Source of the DNA: Paracoccaceae bacterium
GTDB lineage: Bacteria > Pseudomonadota > Alphaproteobacteria > Rhodobacterales > Rhodobacteraceae
Direction: 5' to 3'
NCBI GenBank assembly: GCA_003551745.1
Contig: PUNI01000312.1
Coordinates: 1-5,659, forward strand
Length of the DNA stretch: 5,659 nt
Part shown: positions 1 to 5,659 of the stretch, one piece after another
Layout: every line of letters begins with the position of its first letter
How positions within the stretch are numbered: the stretch's first letter is position 1
Made by a program: the position numbers and the translations under genes
The notes under the pieces: generated by a model
Databases searched by the model: none
Told to the model about the DNA's origin: nothing
What the model saw: only the letters and a program-made list of their open reading frames with translations

Positions 1-639
1 GGCGATGGCCGCCGTCAGCGCCGCCGCATCGGGCGCGGCGCGATAATCGATGCAGGCGTCGTAGCCCAGTTCCTCGGTGGCATGGGCGCACTTCTCCGCC
101 CCTCCGGCCATCCCGATGGTTGTCAGTCCCCTGACCTTGGCGAGCTGCCCCAGCACACTGCCCACGGCACCGCTGGCCGCCGAGATCAGGATCGTCTCGC
201 CCGGCTGCGCCGCGGCAATCCTGTTGAGCGAGATCCAGGCGGTGTGGCCCGGCAGGCCGAGCACGCCGAGATGGGCGGCCAGCGGCGCGGCCTCGGGGTC
301 GATCCTTCGGGCGTCGCTGCCGTCCGACACGGCATGGGTCGTCCAGCCGAAGAAGCCGGTGACGTGATCGCCCGGCGCGTAGCCGGCGTGCCGCGAGGCG
401 ACCACGACACCAACGGCCCCGCCGATCATCGGACCGCCGACCTCCACCGCCGGGGCATAGGGCGTGGGCGCCTCCATGAGGGCGCGCATGTAGGGGTCCA
501 GCGACAGCCAGAGCACGCGCACGAGGAACTGGCCCTCGGCCGGCTCCGGCACGGGATGCTCCACCAAGCGGAAGTTGTCGGGTGTCGGACTGCCCGAGGG
601 GCGCGCCGTCAGGATGATGGACTGGGCCGTTTCGGTCAT
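1..639 (-). CDS. NADP-dependent MDR-family oxidoreductase (YncB/CurA/LTB4DH type), C-terminus outside window
   Basis: The frame reads leftward from an ATG at 639-637 and stays open for 213 codons to the window edge. Family members are about 335-345 residues, so roughly two thirds are present. A GGGAG ribosome binding site lies seven bases before the ATG (plus-strand CTCCC at 647-651), which fixes the start. Recognisable family blocks are LSLDPYMRALM (residues 46-55), GGAVGVVVAS (73-82), GHTAWISL (131-138), the nucleotide-binding glycine loop AASGAVGSVLGQLAK (154-168), GGAEKC (179-184) and LGYDACIDYR (191-200). The family is zinc-independent and uses NADPH to reduce the C=C bond of enones and enals or to act on related carbonyls in the cytoplasm; the substrate cannot be read from sequence. 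It is transcribed away from the polysaccharide genes and is probably functionally unrelated to them. Family assignment is firm; the exact reaction is not. Confidence 0.93.
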   Translation of the reverse strand, partial: MTETAQSIILTARPSGSPTPDNFRLVEHPVPEPAEGQFLVRVLWLSLDPYMRALMEAPTPYAPAVEVGGPMIGGAVGVVVASRHAGYAPGDHVTGFFGWTTHAVSDGSDARRIDPEAAPLAAHLGVLGLPGHTAWISLNRIAAAQPGETILISAASGAVGSVLGQLAKVRGLTTIGMAGGAEKCAHATEELGYDACIDYRAAPDAAALTAAIA

Positions 640-756
640 GCGATCGCTCCCGCCTGGTCGGACGGCATCGGCCGTATCCGCCCCGGTCCGGGATGGGGGG
701 CCGCCGTCGCGCACAGCTATGCCTGAACGCCCCGCGAGATCAATTGCCGCCCGCGC

Positions 757-770
757 CGGTGCCGGCACCG
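757..770. repeat. Perfect 14-bp palindrome CGGTGCCGGCACCG
   Basis: The sequence equals its own reverse complement over all 14 bases and symmetry ends at both flanks. It lies about 118 bases upstream of the oxidoreductase start and 158 bases upstream of the adaptor frame. It could be an operator half-site pair for a dimeric regulator. With no loop it would make a poor RNA hairpin. In such GC-rich DNA a chance palindrome is also possible. Confidence 0.4.
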
Positions 771-845
771 CGTTGTTCCGACCGGTGACCCGAAGCCCTG
801 CCAGACGGACGCCGTTGCGGTATCGGGGGCCACCCGGCAGCTCTG

Positions 846-861
846 GCCTGCTCGCGCAGGC
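846..861. other. GC-rich hairpin, stem GCCTGC/GCAGGC, loop TCGC
   Basis: A 6-bp perfect stem closes a 4-base loop and may extend by one G-U pair. No T-run follows on either strand, so it is not a standard intrinsic terminator. It lies upstream of the adaptor gene and could be part of a 5' leader or simply a DNA dyad. Confidence 0.35.
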
Positions 862-866
862 TTGCA

Positions 867-881
867 TGACGGATGATGTCA
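867..881. promoter_or_regulatory. TGAC-N7-GTCA dyad, possible operator
   Basis: An inverted repeat of TGAC and GTCA is separated by seven bases, giving about one helical turn between half-site centres, a spacing common for dimeric helix-turn-helix regulators. It sits 46 bases before the first possible ATG of the adaptor gene, a reasonable place to control the operon. The half-sites are only 4 bp, so chance is a real alternative and I do not match it to a named regulator. Confidence 0.25.
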
Positions 882-927
882 GGCTGCCGGAGGGGCGCCG
901 TGCAGGCGGTTCGGCGTCTCCACTTCG

Positions 928-2436
928 ATGCCGGTAGGGATTTACCTGTTCATAAGCCGTCAGGCGCAAGAGTGCGGTCGGGTGCTGGAGATGGGGACGT
1001 CCGTGCTGCGCTTTCTGAGGATCATTCTTGGCCTCGCCCTGGCACTGGCGGCCGGCTGGACGCTGATGCCGCATCTGGTGGGCGTGGTCGGCACGTCGGG
1101 GGTGGTCAACGCGCCGCTGGTGACGCTGCGCAGCCCGGTCGACGGCCATGTCACCCGCGCCTCGCGCGCGCCAGGCACGCCCCTGCGCGCGGGCGAAGGG
1201 ATCGTTGTGGTCGAGGGCGCGCGCACCGCCCGCGACGCGCTGGACGAAGCGGAGTTGCGCGAGCGCGGACTGGAAAGCGAACGCGCCGCCCTCGCCGATC
1301 AGGTCGATGCGCTGCGGGCGCAGATGCAGGATCTGCGCGCGCGGGGCGCGCAGCACCGCAACCTTGTGACCGACTGGCTGGAGCAGCGCGAGGCCGCCGC
1401 GAGGGCCTCGGCCGAGGCCCTGGAAGCCCGTCTGGCGGCCGTCGAGGCGGCGCTGGAGCGCGCCGATCGGCTGGCAGAGACGGGTGCGCTCAGCCTCACA
1501 CGTCGCGACGACCTGGCCCATGATCGCGCGGCGCTCGCGGCGGAATGGCGCGCGGCCCTCGCCACCGCCGACAGCCTCGCGCAGGAGCGCCGGGCCGCAC
1601 GGGCGGGGCTGGCGCTCGACCAGGGCGCGGGCGAAGGGCTCTATATCCGGCAGGCGCTGGATGCCCGCGCGCTGCAGATTGCCGAGCTGGAGGGCCGGAT
1701 GGCCCGCATCGCCCGCGACCTCGAGGCCGCGCGCATTCGCACCGGACAGGCGCGCGCGACGCTGCAGCGACAGACGCGCTTCGCCCCAACTGCGCCGGCG
1801 GCGGGAGCGATCTGGGCCGACAGTCCGGCTGTGGGCACCGCAGTGATCACGGGCGATGCAGTGGCGCAGGTGCTCGACTGCGGTCAGCGCTTCCTCGAGG
1901 TGACGGTGCCGGAGCGGCATTTCGGCCGGCTCGAAGTGGGCACCCCGGCCTCGGTTCGGCTGCGCGGAGAGGGCCGATGGCGGCCCACGCAGGTTGTCTC
2001 GCTGATGGGGGCAGGCGCGGTGCTCGAGGGGCGCAAGCTGGCCGCGCAGGCGCGCAACCTCGGCTCCGGCGAACTGCGGGTGCTGCTCGACCACCCCGAC
2101 CCGGGCGCCGAGCCCGCCCGGTTCTGCGACGTTGGCCGCAGTGTCGAGGTGCGTTTCCACGCCCCGACTCCGGCGACCGAAGCCTGGGCATGGGTGACCG
2201 GATCGGCCTCCTGGCAGTCTCTGATGCGGCTGGCGCGCGAGCTGTTGCGCCCGGAGGAGCCGCAGGACGCGGCCGAGACACTGCAGGATCATGCCCCGGG
2301 CGGCGCGGCGGGAGCGGTCCCGCCGCCGGGCGGGCTCCCGGAGGCTGTCGCGCCACTGGTGCCCGGCCTGGCTTCGGGGCGCGCAGATCCTGCGCTGCGG
2401 GTGGACGGTGGCGGCGCCCTGGCCCATGGCCTCTGA
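928..2436 (+). CDS. HlyD-family periplasmic adaptor (membrane-fusion protein), BgsB-like, partner of the downstream glucan synthase
   Basis: The frame encodes up to 502 residues. One N-terminal membrane segment (about 29-51) anchors it in the inner membrane. A first half-lipoyl block follows (about 64-97, with RSPVDGHV at 68-75), then long Ala/Arg/Glu-rich coiled coils (about 102-284), the second half-lipoyl block (about 285-318, with FAPTAPAAGAIW), a beta-barrel region (about 322-410, including VPERHFGRLEVGTPASVRL), and FCDVGRSVEVRF at 399-410. The tail after 411 has an amphipathic helix (about 428-442) and then a Pro/Gly/Ala-rich end. The order adaptor-then-synthase matches bgsB-bgsA of S. 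meliloti, suggesting a role in moving or assembling the glucan in the periplasm rather than drug efflux; no ABC or RND pump gene is adjacent. I used the first ATG after the in-frame stop at 874-876, but no good ribosome binding site supports it. GTG 982 (AAGAG nine bases upstream) or ATG 991 would leave a more typical short cytoplasmic tail before the membrane segment. Confidence 0.85.
   Translation: MPVGIYLFISRQAQECGRVLEMGTSVLRFLRIILGLALALAAGWTLMPHLVGVVGTSGVVNAPLVTLRSPVDGHVTRASRAPGTPLRAGEGIVVVEGARTARDALDEAELRERGLESERAALADQVDALRAQMQDLRARGAQHRNLVTDWLEQREAAARASAEALEARLAAVEAALERADRLAETGALSLTRRDDLAHDRAALAAEWRAALATADSLAQERRAARAGLALDQGAGEGLYIRQALDARALQIAELEGRMARIARDLEAARIRTGQARATLQRQTRFAPTAPAAGAIWADSPAVGTAVITGDAVAQVLDCGQRFLEVTVPERHFGRLEVGTPASVRLRGEGRWRPTQVVSLMGAGAVLEGRKLAAQARNLGSGELRVLLDHPDPGAEPARFCDVGRSVEVRFHAPTPATEAWAWVTGSASWQSLMRLARELLRPEEPQDAAETLQDHAPGGAAGAVPPPGGLPEAVAPLVPGLASGRADPALRVDGGGALAHGL
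2291..2436 (+). other. Two-frame open region: adaptor tail and possible synthase N-terminal extension
   Basis: Both the adaptor frame and the synthase frame are open here; the synthase frame is open from just after a TGA at 2222-2224. By hand count, third-position G/C is 38 of 48 codons in the adaptor frame but 44 of 45 in the synthase frame over 2291-2425. Either the synthase starts at ATG 2291, or the adaptor tail has drifted past an ancestral stop. Neither ATG 2291 (AGGA only two bases upstream) nor ATG 2426 has a good ribosome binding site, which suits translational coupling within one mRNA. Confidence 0.5.
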
Positions 2437-4507
2437 TCTCGTCGCGGCGCTGGCGCCGCTGATGGCAATTGCCGCCCTGTGGTGCCTGGTGCCGCAGGGC
2501 TGGCGCGGACGGGTCTGGCTCCATGCGCTGATGGCACTGGTGCTGGTGGCGCTGCTGCTGCGCTATCTGTGGTGGCGCCTCACGGTGACGACCGATGGCG
2601 CCAGCCTTGCCACGGCCGAGGGGGTCTTCGTCTGGGGGCTCCTCATCGTCGAAACGCTCGCCTGGATCGATGCGCTCATCCTGATCGCGCTGTTGCTGCG
2701 CCGGCGCGACCGCAACGCCGATGCCGACACCCATGAAGCCCGGCTTGGCGCCATGGATCCCGCGGAGCTGCCGGTGGTTGACGTCTTCATCGCCACCTAC
2801 AACGAGGGGCTCGAGGTTCTGGAAAAGACCCTCGTCGGCGCGACGCGGCTGGACTGGCCGGCCGACAGGCTGAGGGTTCACGTCCTCGACGACGGGCGGC
2901 GTGACTGGGTTGGCGATCTGGCGCGTCGCGAAGGCGCGGCCCATGTCACCCGCCCAGACAACGCCCATGCCAAGGCCGGCAACATCAACGCGGCCCTGAA
3001 ACGCACCTCGGGCGACTTCATCCTGGTCCTGGACGCCGATTTCGTACCGCAGCGCAACATGCTGATGCGGATGATCGGCTTCTTCGAGGACCCGGGCGTG
3101 GGCATCGTCCAGGCCCCCCACAGCTTCTTCAACGCCGATCCGGTGCAGGCAGGGCTGAACCTGCGCGATCGCATGCCCGACGATCAGCGCTTCTTCTTCG
3201 ACGACATCATGCGCGGGCGCGACGGCTGGGGGGTGGCGTTCTGCTGCGGCTCCAACGGCATACTGCGCCGCACCGCGATGGAAGAGATCGGCGGCGGCCT
3301 GCCCACCGGCTCGATCACCGAGGACATGCTCCTTACGCTGGCGATGCTGCGCAAGGGCCGTCGCACGGTTTACCTGCACGAGCCGCTGGCGCTGGGGCTG
3401 GCGCCAGAGTCTCTGGGCGCGTTCTTCGTGCAACGGGCGCGCTGGGCGCGCGGCGCGCTGCAGATCCTGTTCCTGCGCGACGGACCTCTCGGTGCGGGGC
3501 TGAGCCTGGCGCAGCGCATCCTCTTCATGCCGAGCCACTGGATCGTTCAGTCGCTGGCGCAGACGGCGGCCATGGCGACACCGGCCGTCTTCATGCTGAC
3601 CGGGATGCGCCCCCTGCTCAACGCCACACTGGAGGATGTCCTCTACCTCCAGATCCCTGTCCTGGTGCTGATCCTGCTCCTGCTACGGTGGATGGCGCCG
3701 CGCAACTTCTTTCCGCTGGCCGCCACCGTGCTGGGCGTGCTGCAGGCGTTCCGGCTCCTGCCGGTGGTTCTGGGCACGCTCGTCAAGCCGTTCGGGCATG
3801 CCTTCAAGGTCACGCCCAAGGGCGCTGACGCCCGGACCGGCCTTGCGCGCGACCTGCCGACCCTGGCGATGGCGACAGGTCTGGCGGCCGCCTCGATCCT
3901 CGGGCTTGCGCTGGCCTCCGATCCCGACTGGCATGGCGACGCCCTCACCGGGCTCGTGCCGGTCGTCGTGGGCTGGACGCTGATCAATGTCGCGGTGCTT
4001 CTGGTCGTGTCGGTCGTCGCCCTCACCCCGCCCGCCCCCCGCAAGGAAGAGCGGTTCCCCTGGCCAGAGCCCACCCTTATGCGGCTCCGCATACCGGCAC
4101 CGCATGGCATGGCGGCGGGGACAAAGGCGCCAGGCCACAGCTGCGAGCGGGCCGTGACGGGCAGCGATCTCTCGCTCGGCGGAGCGGCGGTCTGCATGTC
4201 TGCCCCGCAGCCTCCGTCCGTCCTGGCCAGGCGCGAGACGGCCGACGCACCCATTGCCGAAGGCGGCGAGGGCTCGCTGCTCGTTCGCGGCGTGGGCTGG
4301 GTCGACTGCAAGGTGATCCGCGTCTGGCGTGACCTTCAAGGACGCGAGCGACTGGGCCTGGAGTTCACCTCGATGACGACGGCACGCCGCACCGCGCTGA
4401 TCGAGAAACTCTACACCCGCGGCGCACGGGCGCGCCGCTGGAATACCAACCCGCTGACACAGAGCTGGTGGATGCTCAGCGGCACCTTCCGGGCTTCCGC
4501 GCGCTGA
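2426..4507 (+). CDS. Processive GT2 beta-glucan synthase with PilZ-like C-terminal domain (BgsA/CrdS/BcsA-like)
   Basis: A 693-residue inner-membrane polymerase. Three membrane segments (about 5-22, 30-48, 67-91) precede a cytoplasmic GT-A domain with ATYNE (123-127), LDDG (154-157), AKAGNIN (182-188), DAD (203-205), FCCGSN (272-277), catalytic TED (298-300) and QRARW (336-340). Then come segments at about 373-393 and 403-423, an amphipathic interface helix (428-452), the gating loop FKVTPKG (460-466), segments at about 480-498 and 507-533, and a C-terminal PilZ-like region (about 550-665) with DLSLGG (581-586), VIRVW and RLGLEF. The layout of 3+4 segments resembles the N-out/C-in topology known for curdlan synthase CrdS. 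The adaptor partner points to BgsA-type mixed-linkage glucan synthesis; cellulose or curdlan-like polymers remain possible. The donor is presumably UDP-glucose. Control by c-di-GMP is likely but the RxxxR half of the site is not visible. The start at 2426 overlaps the adaptor stop by 11 bases. ATG 2291 would add 45 Arg-rich residues that fit an outside N-terminus poorly, although their codon bias is strong. Confidence 0.9.
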   Translation: MASDLVAALAPLMAIAALWCLVPQGWRGRVWLHALMALVLVALLLRYLWWRLTVTTDGASLATAEGVFVWGLLIVETLAWIDALILIALLLRRRDRNADADTHEARLGAMDPAELPVVDVFIATYNEGLEVLEKTLVGATRLDWPADRLRVHVLDDGRRDWVGDLARREGAAHVTRPDNAHAKAGNINAALKRTSGDFILVLDADFVPQRNMLMRMIGFFEDPGVGIVQAPHSFFNADPVQAGLNLRDRMPDDQRFFFDDIMRGRDGWGVAFCCGSNGILRRTAMEEIGGGLPTGSITEDMLLTLAMLRKGRRTVYLHEPLALGLAPESLGAFFVQRARWARGALQILFLRDGPLGAGLSLAQRILFMPSHWIVQSLAQTAAMATPAVFMLTGMRPLLNATLEDVLYLQIPVLVLILLLLRWMAPRNFFPLAATVLGVLQAFRLLPVVLGTLVKPFGHAFKVTPKGADARTGLARDLPTLAMATGLAAASILGLALASDPDWHGDALTGLVPVVVGWTLINVAVLLVVSVVALTPPAPRKEERFPWPEPTLMRLRIPAPHGMAAGTKAPGHSCERAVTGSDLSLGGAAVCMSAPQPPSVLARRETADAPIAEGGEGSLLVRGVGWVDCKVIRVWRDLQGRERLGLEFTSMTTARRTALIEKLYTRGARARRWNTNPLTQSWWMLSGTFRASAR

Positions 4508-4715
4508 AGCGCGAGATCCAACCCGCCAAGAGGCTCGGTGCGTCCGCGTCCAGCCGCGCCGCCCAAGCCTGCAGGAAGCCGCCCGCGAACACGCCGGGCA
4601 GGCAAGGCACCAACAGCAGCGGATCAAGGCTGGGCGCGGTGGGCGCCTCGGTGGACGGCGCCGCGGATTGGCTGGGCCTGCCGCCGCACATATCCGGCAT
4701 GGCGGCAGGGACCAT
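4476..4715 (-). CDS. Doubtful small protein, 79 residues, unrecognised
   Basis: A minus-strand frame from ATG 4715-4713 to TGA 4478-4476 overlaps the last 32 bases of the synthase gene tail to tail. The product has a Ser/Pro/Thr-rich start, a moderately hydrophobic middle (LLLVPCLPGVFAGGFLQAW) and an amphipathic end. Third-position G/C is about 87%, but a plus-strand frame shares the same wobble positions and scores equally, so this does not prove coding on either strand. The ribosome binding site is weak. I do not recognise the protein; it may be a shadow, or a decayed gene in the space after the operon. Confidence 0.22.
   Translation of the reverse strand: MVPAAMPDMCGGRPSQSAAPSTEAPTAPSLDPLLLVPCLPGVFAGGFLQAWAARLDADAPSLLAGWISRFSARKPGRCR
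4500..4513 (+). other. Short hairpin around the synthase stop codon
   Basis: CGCGC at 4500-4504 and GCGCG at 4509-4513 form a 5-bp stem whose 4-base loop (TGAA) contains the synthase stop codon. There is no T-run after it, so it is at best a weak transcript end or an mRNA-stabilising element. Confidence 0.3.
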
Positions 4716-5113
4716 GGATTTCAGCCGTCCGCCCACTCGAACCAAGACGCCCGCGTGCGCGAGGCCGCTGGGATCGCCACCCGACAGAACGTTCCGTCAT
4801 GGGGGACCGCTGTGAGCCCTGAGCGGACGTTCGTCACGAGCGTCCCCGCCTGATCACCGTGCGAGCGGCGCGACGTACGGCCCTTTGCTGACCCTCACCC
4901 GACATTCTCCAGCCGCGCCGTAGTTTGCATTCCAGCAACTCGTGCGTCCTGCGGCATTCGACCGCGACGCAACCAAGCCGCCGAGGACACAAGCCTGGGC
5001 AAGACCTTGCGCAACAGAAATACTTGCTCGGGAAAGGTCGACTATGGCATACAGCACTAGAAGGGGCCAACGTAATAGCCCGTAAGCTGAAGATATTAGG
5101 ATGACAAGAGCAA
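4508..5113. other. 606-base gene-poor spacer with falling GC
   Basis: Between the synthase stop and the sulfotransferase start I find no recognisable gene, tRNA or rRNA. Open frames on both strands give no family signature. Base composition changes from the operon's high GC to the mixed composition of the sulfotransferase, with AT-richer sequence from about 5010 onward. It contains the hairpin at 4825-4845 and an 8-bp palindrome GAACGTTC at 4787-4794. No -35/-10 pair for the sulfotransferase could be assigned with confidence. Confidence 0.6.
4825..4845. terminator. Strong hairpin, possible terminator without T-run
   Basis: GGACG pairs with CGTCC, followed inward by one T-G wobble and TCG/CGA, closing on a 3-base loop: nine pairs over 21 bases. 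No T-tract follows in either direction, so a classical intrinsic terminator is not shown; GC-rich genomes often use such hairpins or Rho. An alternative longer-range stem can form between GGGGAC (4802-4807) and GTCCCC (4842-4847), which would exclude part of the shorter one. It lies 318 bases after the synthase stop. Confidence 0.35.
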
Positions 5114-5629
5114 ATGATCAAGCCAAACTTCTTTCTCATTGGCGCCTCGAAGGCCGGAACGACATCCTTGGCACAGGCTTTGGGAGAACACCCCTCAATA
5201 TTTGTTACAGACCCCAAGGAGCCGAACTTCTTTAACAGGTTTGATGACTCCGGAGAAATCGATTCCGAAAGCTTGAGACATTACTTGCAGCTTTACAAAG
5301 CCGTGGGAAGCGAGTCCGCTATAGGGGAGGCCTCGGTGAGCTACCTGCCGTCGAAAAAGGCGGCGCAACATATCTATACTTTCAACCCCAAGTCCAAAAT
5401 TCTGATTTCGTTGCGCAACCCCGTTCAGCGGATCCGCTCGCTGTATGAGATGTACGTCAGACATGGTCTTGATCAATCTTTCGATTACGCAACAAGAACA
5501 GACCCGTGGTTAGCGCGACAGTGCTTCTACTACGAGCCTAGGGCTATCGCATTTGGATTTTGCACGGCCGATGAAGTGAACACATGGCGAACACGACGTG
5601 CTCTCTCGTCGCGCTCGAGGCTCCATTAG
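5114..5629 (+). CDS. Sulfotransferase, N-terminal half only, probably broken
   Basis: The product is 171 residues against roughly 280-310 for the family. The PAPS 5'-phosphosulfate loop GASKAGTTSL is at 10-19 with the expected lysine K13. It is followed by PKEPNFF (34-40), GEASVSYL (71-78) and the 3'-phosphate-binding block SLRNPVQRIRSLYE (99-112), with R101 and S109 in the usual places. Residues to about 141 (DPWLARQCFYYE) look native; after that family resemblance stops, and an Arg/Ser-rich tail runs to a stop. The core was a cytoplasmic enzyme that would move sulfate from PAPS to a glycan or other acceptor. GC is about 51% over 5161-5460, against about 70% in the operon, pointing to horizontal acquisition. 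ATG 5114 has AGGA at 5098-5101 and AAGAG at 5106-5110; neither is ideally spaced. The gene is separated from the synthase and is unlikely to be in its operon. Confidence 0.78.
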   Translation: MIKPNFFLIGASKAGTTSLAQALGEHPSIFVTDPKEPNFFNRFDDSGEIDSESLRHYLQLYKAVGSESAIGEASVSYLPSKKAAQHIYTFNPKSKILISLRNPVQRIRSLYEMYVRHGLDQSFDYATRTDPWLARQCFYYEPRAIAFGFCTADEVNTWRTRRALSSRSRLH

Positions 5630-5659
5630 GCGCACAAAGCAACTCAGGTCGACGTGACA
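5542..5659. other. Unrecognised sequence following the sulfotransferase break
   Basis: From about 5538 (CTAG at 5538-5541) to the window end the sequence no longer fits a sulfotransferase in any of the three forward frames. A minus-strand frame is open from the right edge back to a TAA near 5511, but its residues match no family I recognise. One reading is the end of an inserted element, since some IS5-family elements target CTAG-like sites; another is simple gene decay. The window stops too soon to tell. Confidence 0.35.

Larger units (their letters stand above)
640..927. promoter_or_regulatory. Divergent intergenic region between the oxidoreductase and the adaptor-synthase operon
   Basis: These 288 bases separate two genes transcribed in opposite directions, so promoters for both should lie here. 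I see no convincing -35/-10 pair for either gene and no known operator. The region does contain a perfect 14-bp palindrome, a GC-rich hairpin and a short TGAC dyad, listed separately. Plus-strand open frames across it are shadows of the oxidoreductase or lack a ribosome binding site and any recognisable product. Confidence 0.6.

Noticed and set aside
82..726. 214-codon plus-strand frame across the oxidoreductase
   Set aside because: The complementary strand encodes a clear MDR oxidoreductase with a good ribosome binding site; this frame is its shadow.
1545..2462. 305-codon plus-strand frame inside the adaptor gene
   Set aside because: It is a Gly/Ala/Arg-rich shadow in the wrong frame; the overlapping adaptor frame has domain structure and this does not.
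1847..3538. 563-codon open frame on the minus strand opposite the adaptor end and synthase
   Set aside because: Its product is Arg/Gln/Pro-rich with no family signature, while the opposite strand carries unmistakable GT2 motifs; long antisense frames are expected in DNA with such high third-position G/C.
3683..4627. 314-codon minus-strand frame opposite the synthase C-terminal half
   Set aside because: No recognisable domain, and it lies opposite the gating loop and PilZ-like region of the synthase.
4787..4794. GAACGTTC palindrome considered as a LexA site
   Set aside because: The alphaproteobacterial SOS box is a direct repeat of GTTC with seven bases between; no second GTTC is at that spacing here.
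4508..5113. Possible CRISPR array, tRNA or riboswitch in the long spacer
   Set aside because: No regularly spaced repeats, no cloverleaf or CCA-end pattern, and no known riboswitch core could be found by eye.
4834..5217. 127-codon minus-strand frame covering the spacer and the start of the sulfotransferase
   Set aside because: It runs antisense to the PAPS-binding loop, and its Cys/Arg-rich product is not recognisable.

Overview
The window is about 70% GC over its first 4.5 kb, with strongly G/C-biased third codon positions. Together with the gene families present, this suggests a high-GC alphaproteobacterium, perhaps of the Rhodobacterales or Rhizobiales; this is inference and no marker gene is present to settle it.

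Layout: (1) Positions 1-639, minus strand: the N-terminal two thirds of a zinc-independent NADP-dependent MDR oxidoreductase (YncB/CurA/LTB4DH type), whose C-terminus lies outside the window. (2) 640-927: a divergent intergenic region with a perfect 14-bp palindrome, a GC-rich hairpin and a TGAC-N7-GTCA dyad. (3) 928-2436 and 2426-4507, plus strand: a tightly overlapping two-gene operon. The first gene is an inner-membrane HlyD-type periplasmic adaptor. The second is a processive family-2 glycosyltransferase with every hallmark of a beta-glucan synthase (DDG, DxD, TED, QxxRW and an FxVTxKG gating loop), seven predicted membrane segments and a C-terminal PilZ-like domain. (4) 4508-5113: a gene-poor stretch in which GC falls, holding a strong hairpin and at best one doubtful small minus-strand frame. 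(5) 5114-5629: the N-terminal half of a PAPS-dependent sulfotransferase at about 51% GC, apparently broken near 5535-5541. (6) 5542-5659: unrecognised sequence.

How it works together: the adaptor/synthase pair has the same order and architecture as the bgsB-bgsA pair of Sinorhizobium meliloti, which makes a mixed-linkage beta-glucan under c-di-GMP control. There is no BcsB, BcsZ or BcsC next to it, so this is not an ordinary bcs operon. The synthase would polymerise UDP-glucose (inferred donor) on the cytoplasmic side and thread the chain through its own channel, and the adaptor would carry or shape it in the periplasm. The PilZ-like tail keeps the D-x-S-x-G-G half of the c-di-GMP site but lacks a clear RxxxR half, so its regulation is the most interesting question here. 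The lower-GC sulfotransferase fragment downstream looks horizontally acquired and may be a relic of a polysaccharide-modification or surface-glycan island.
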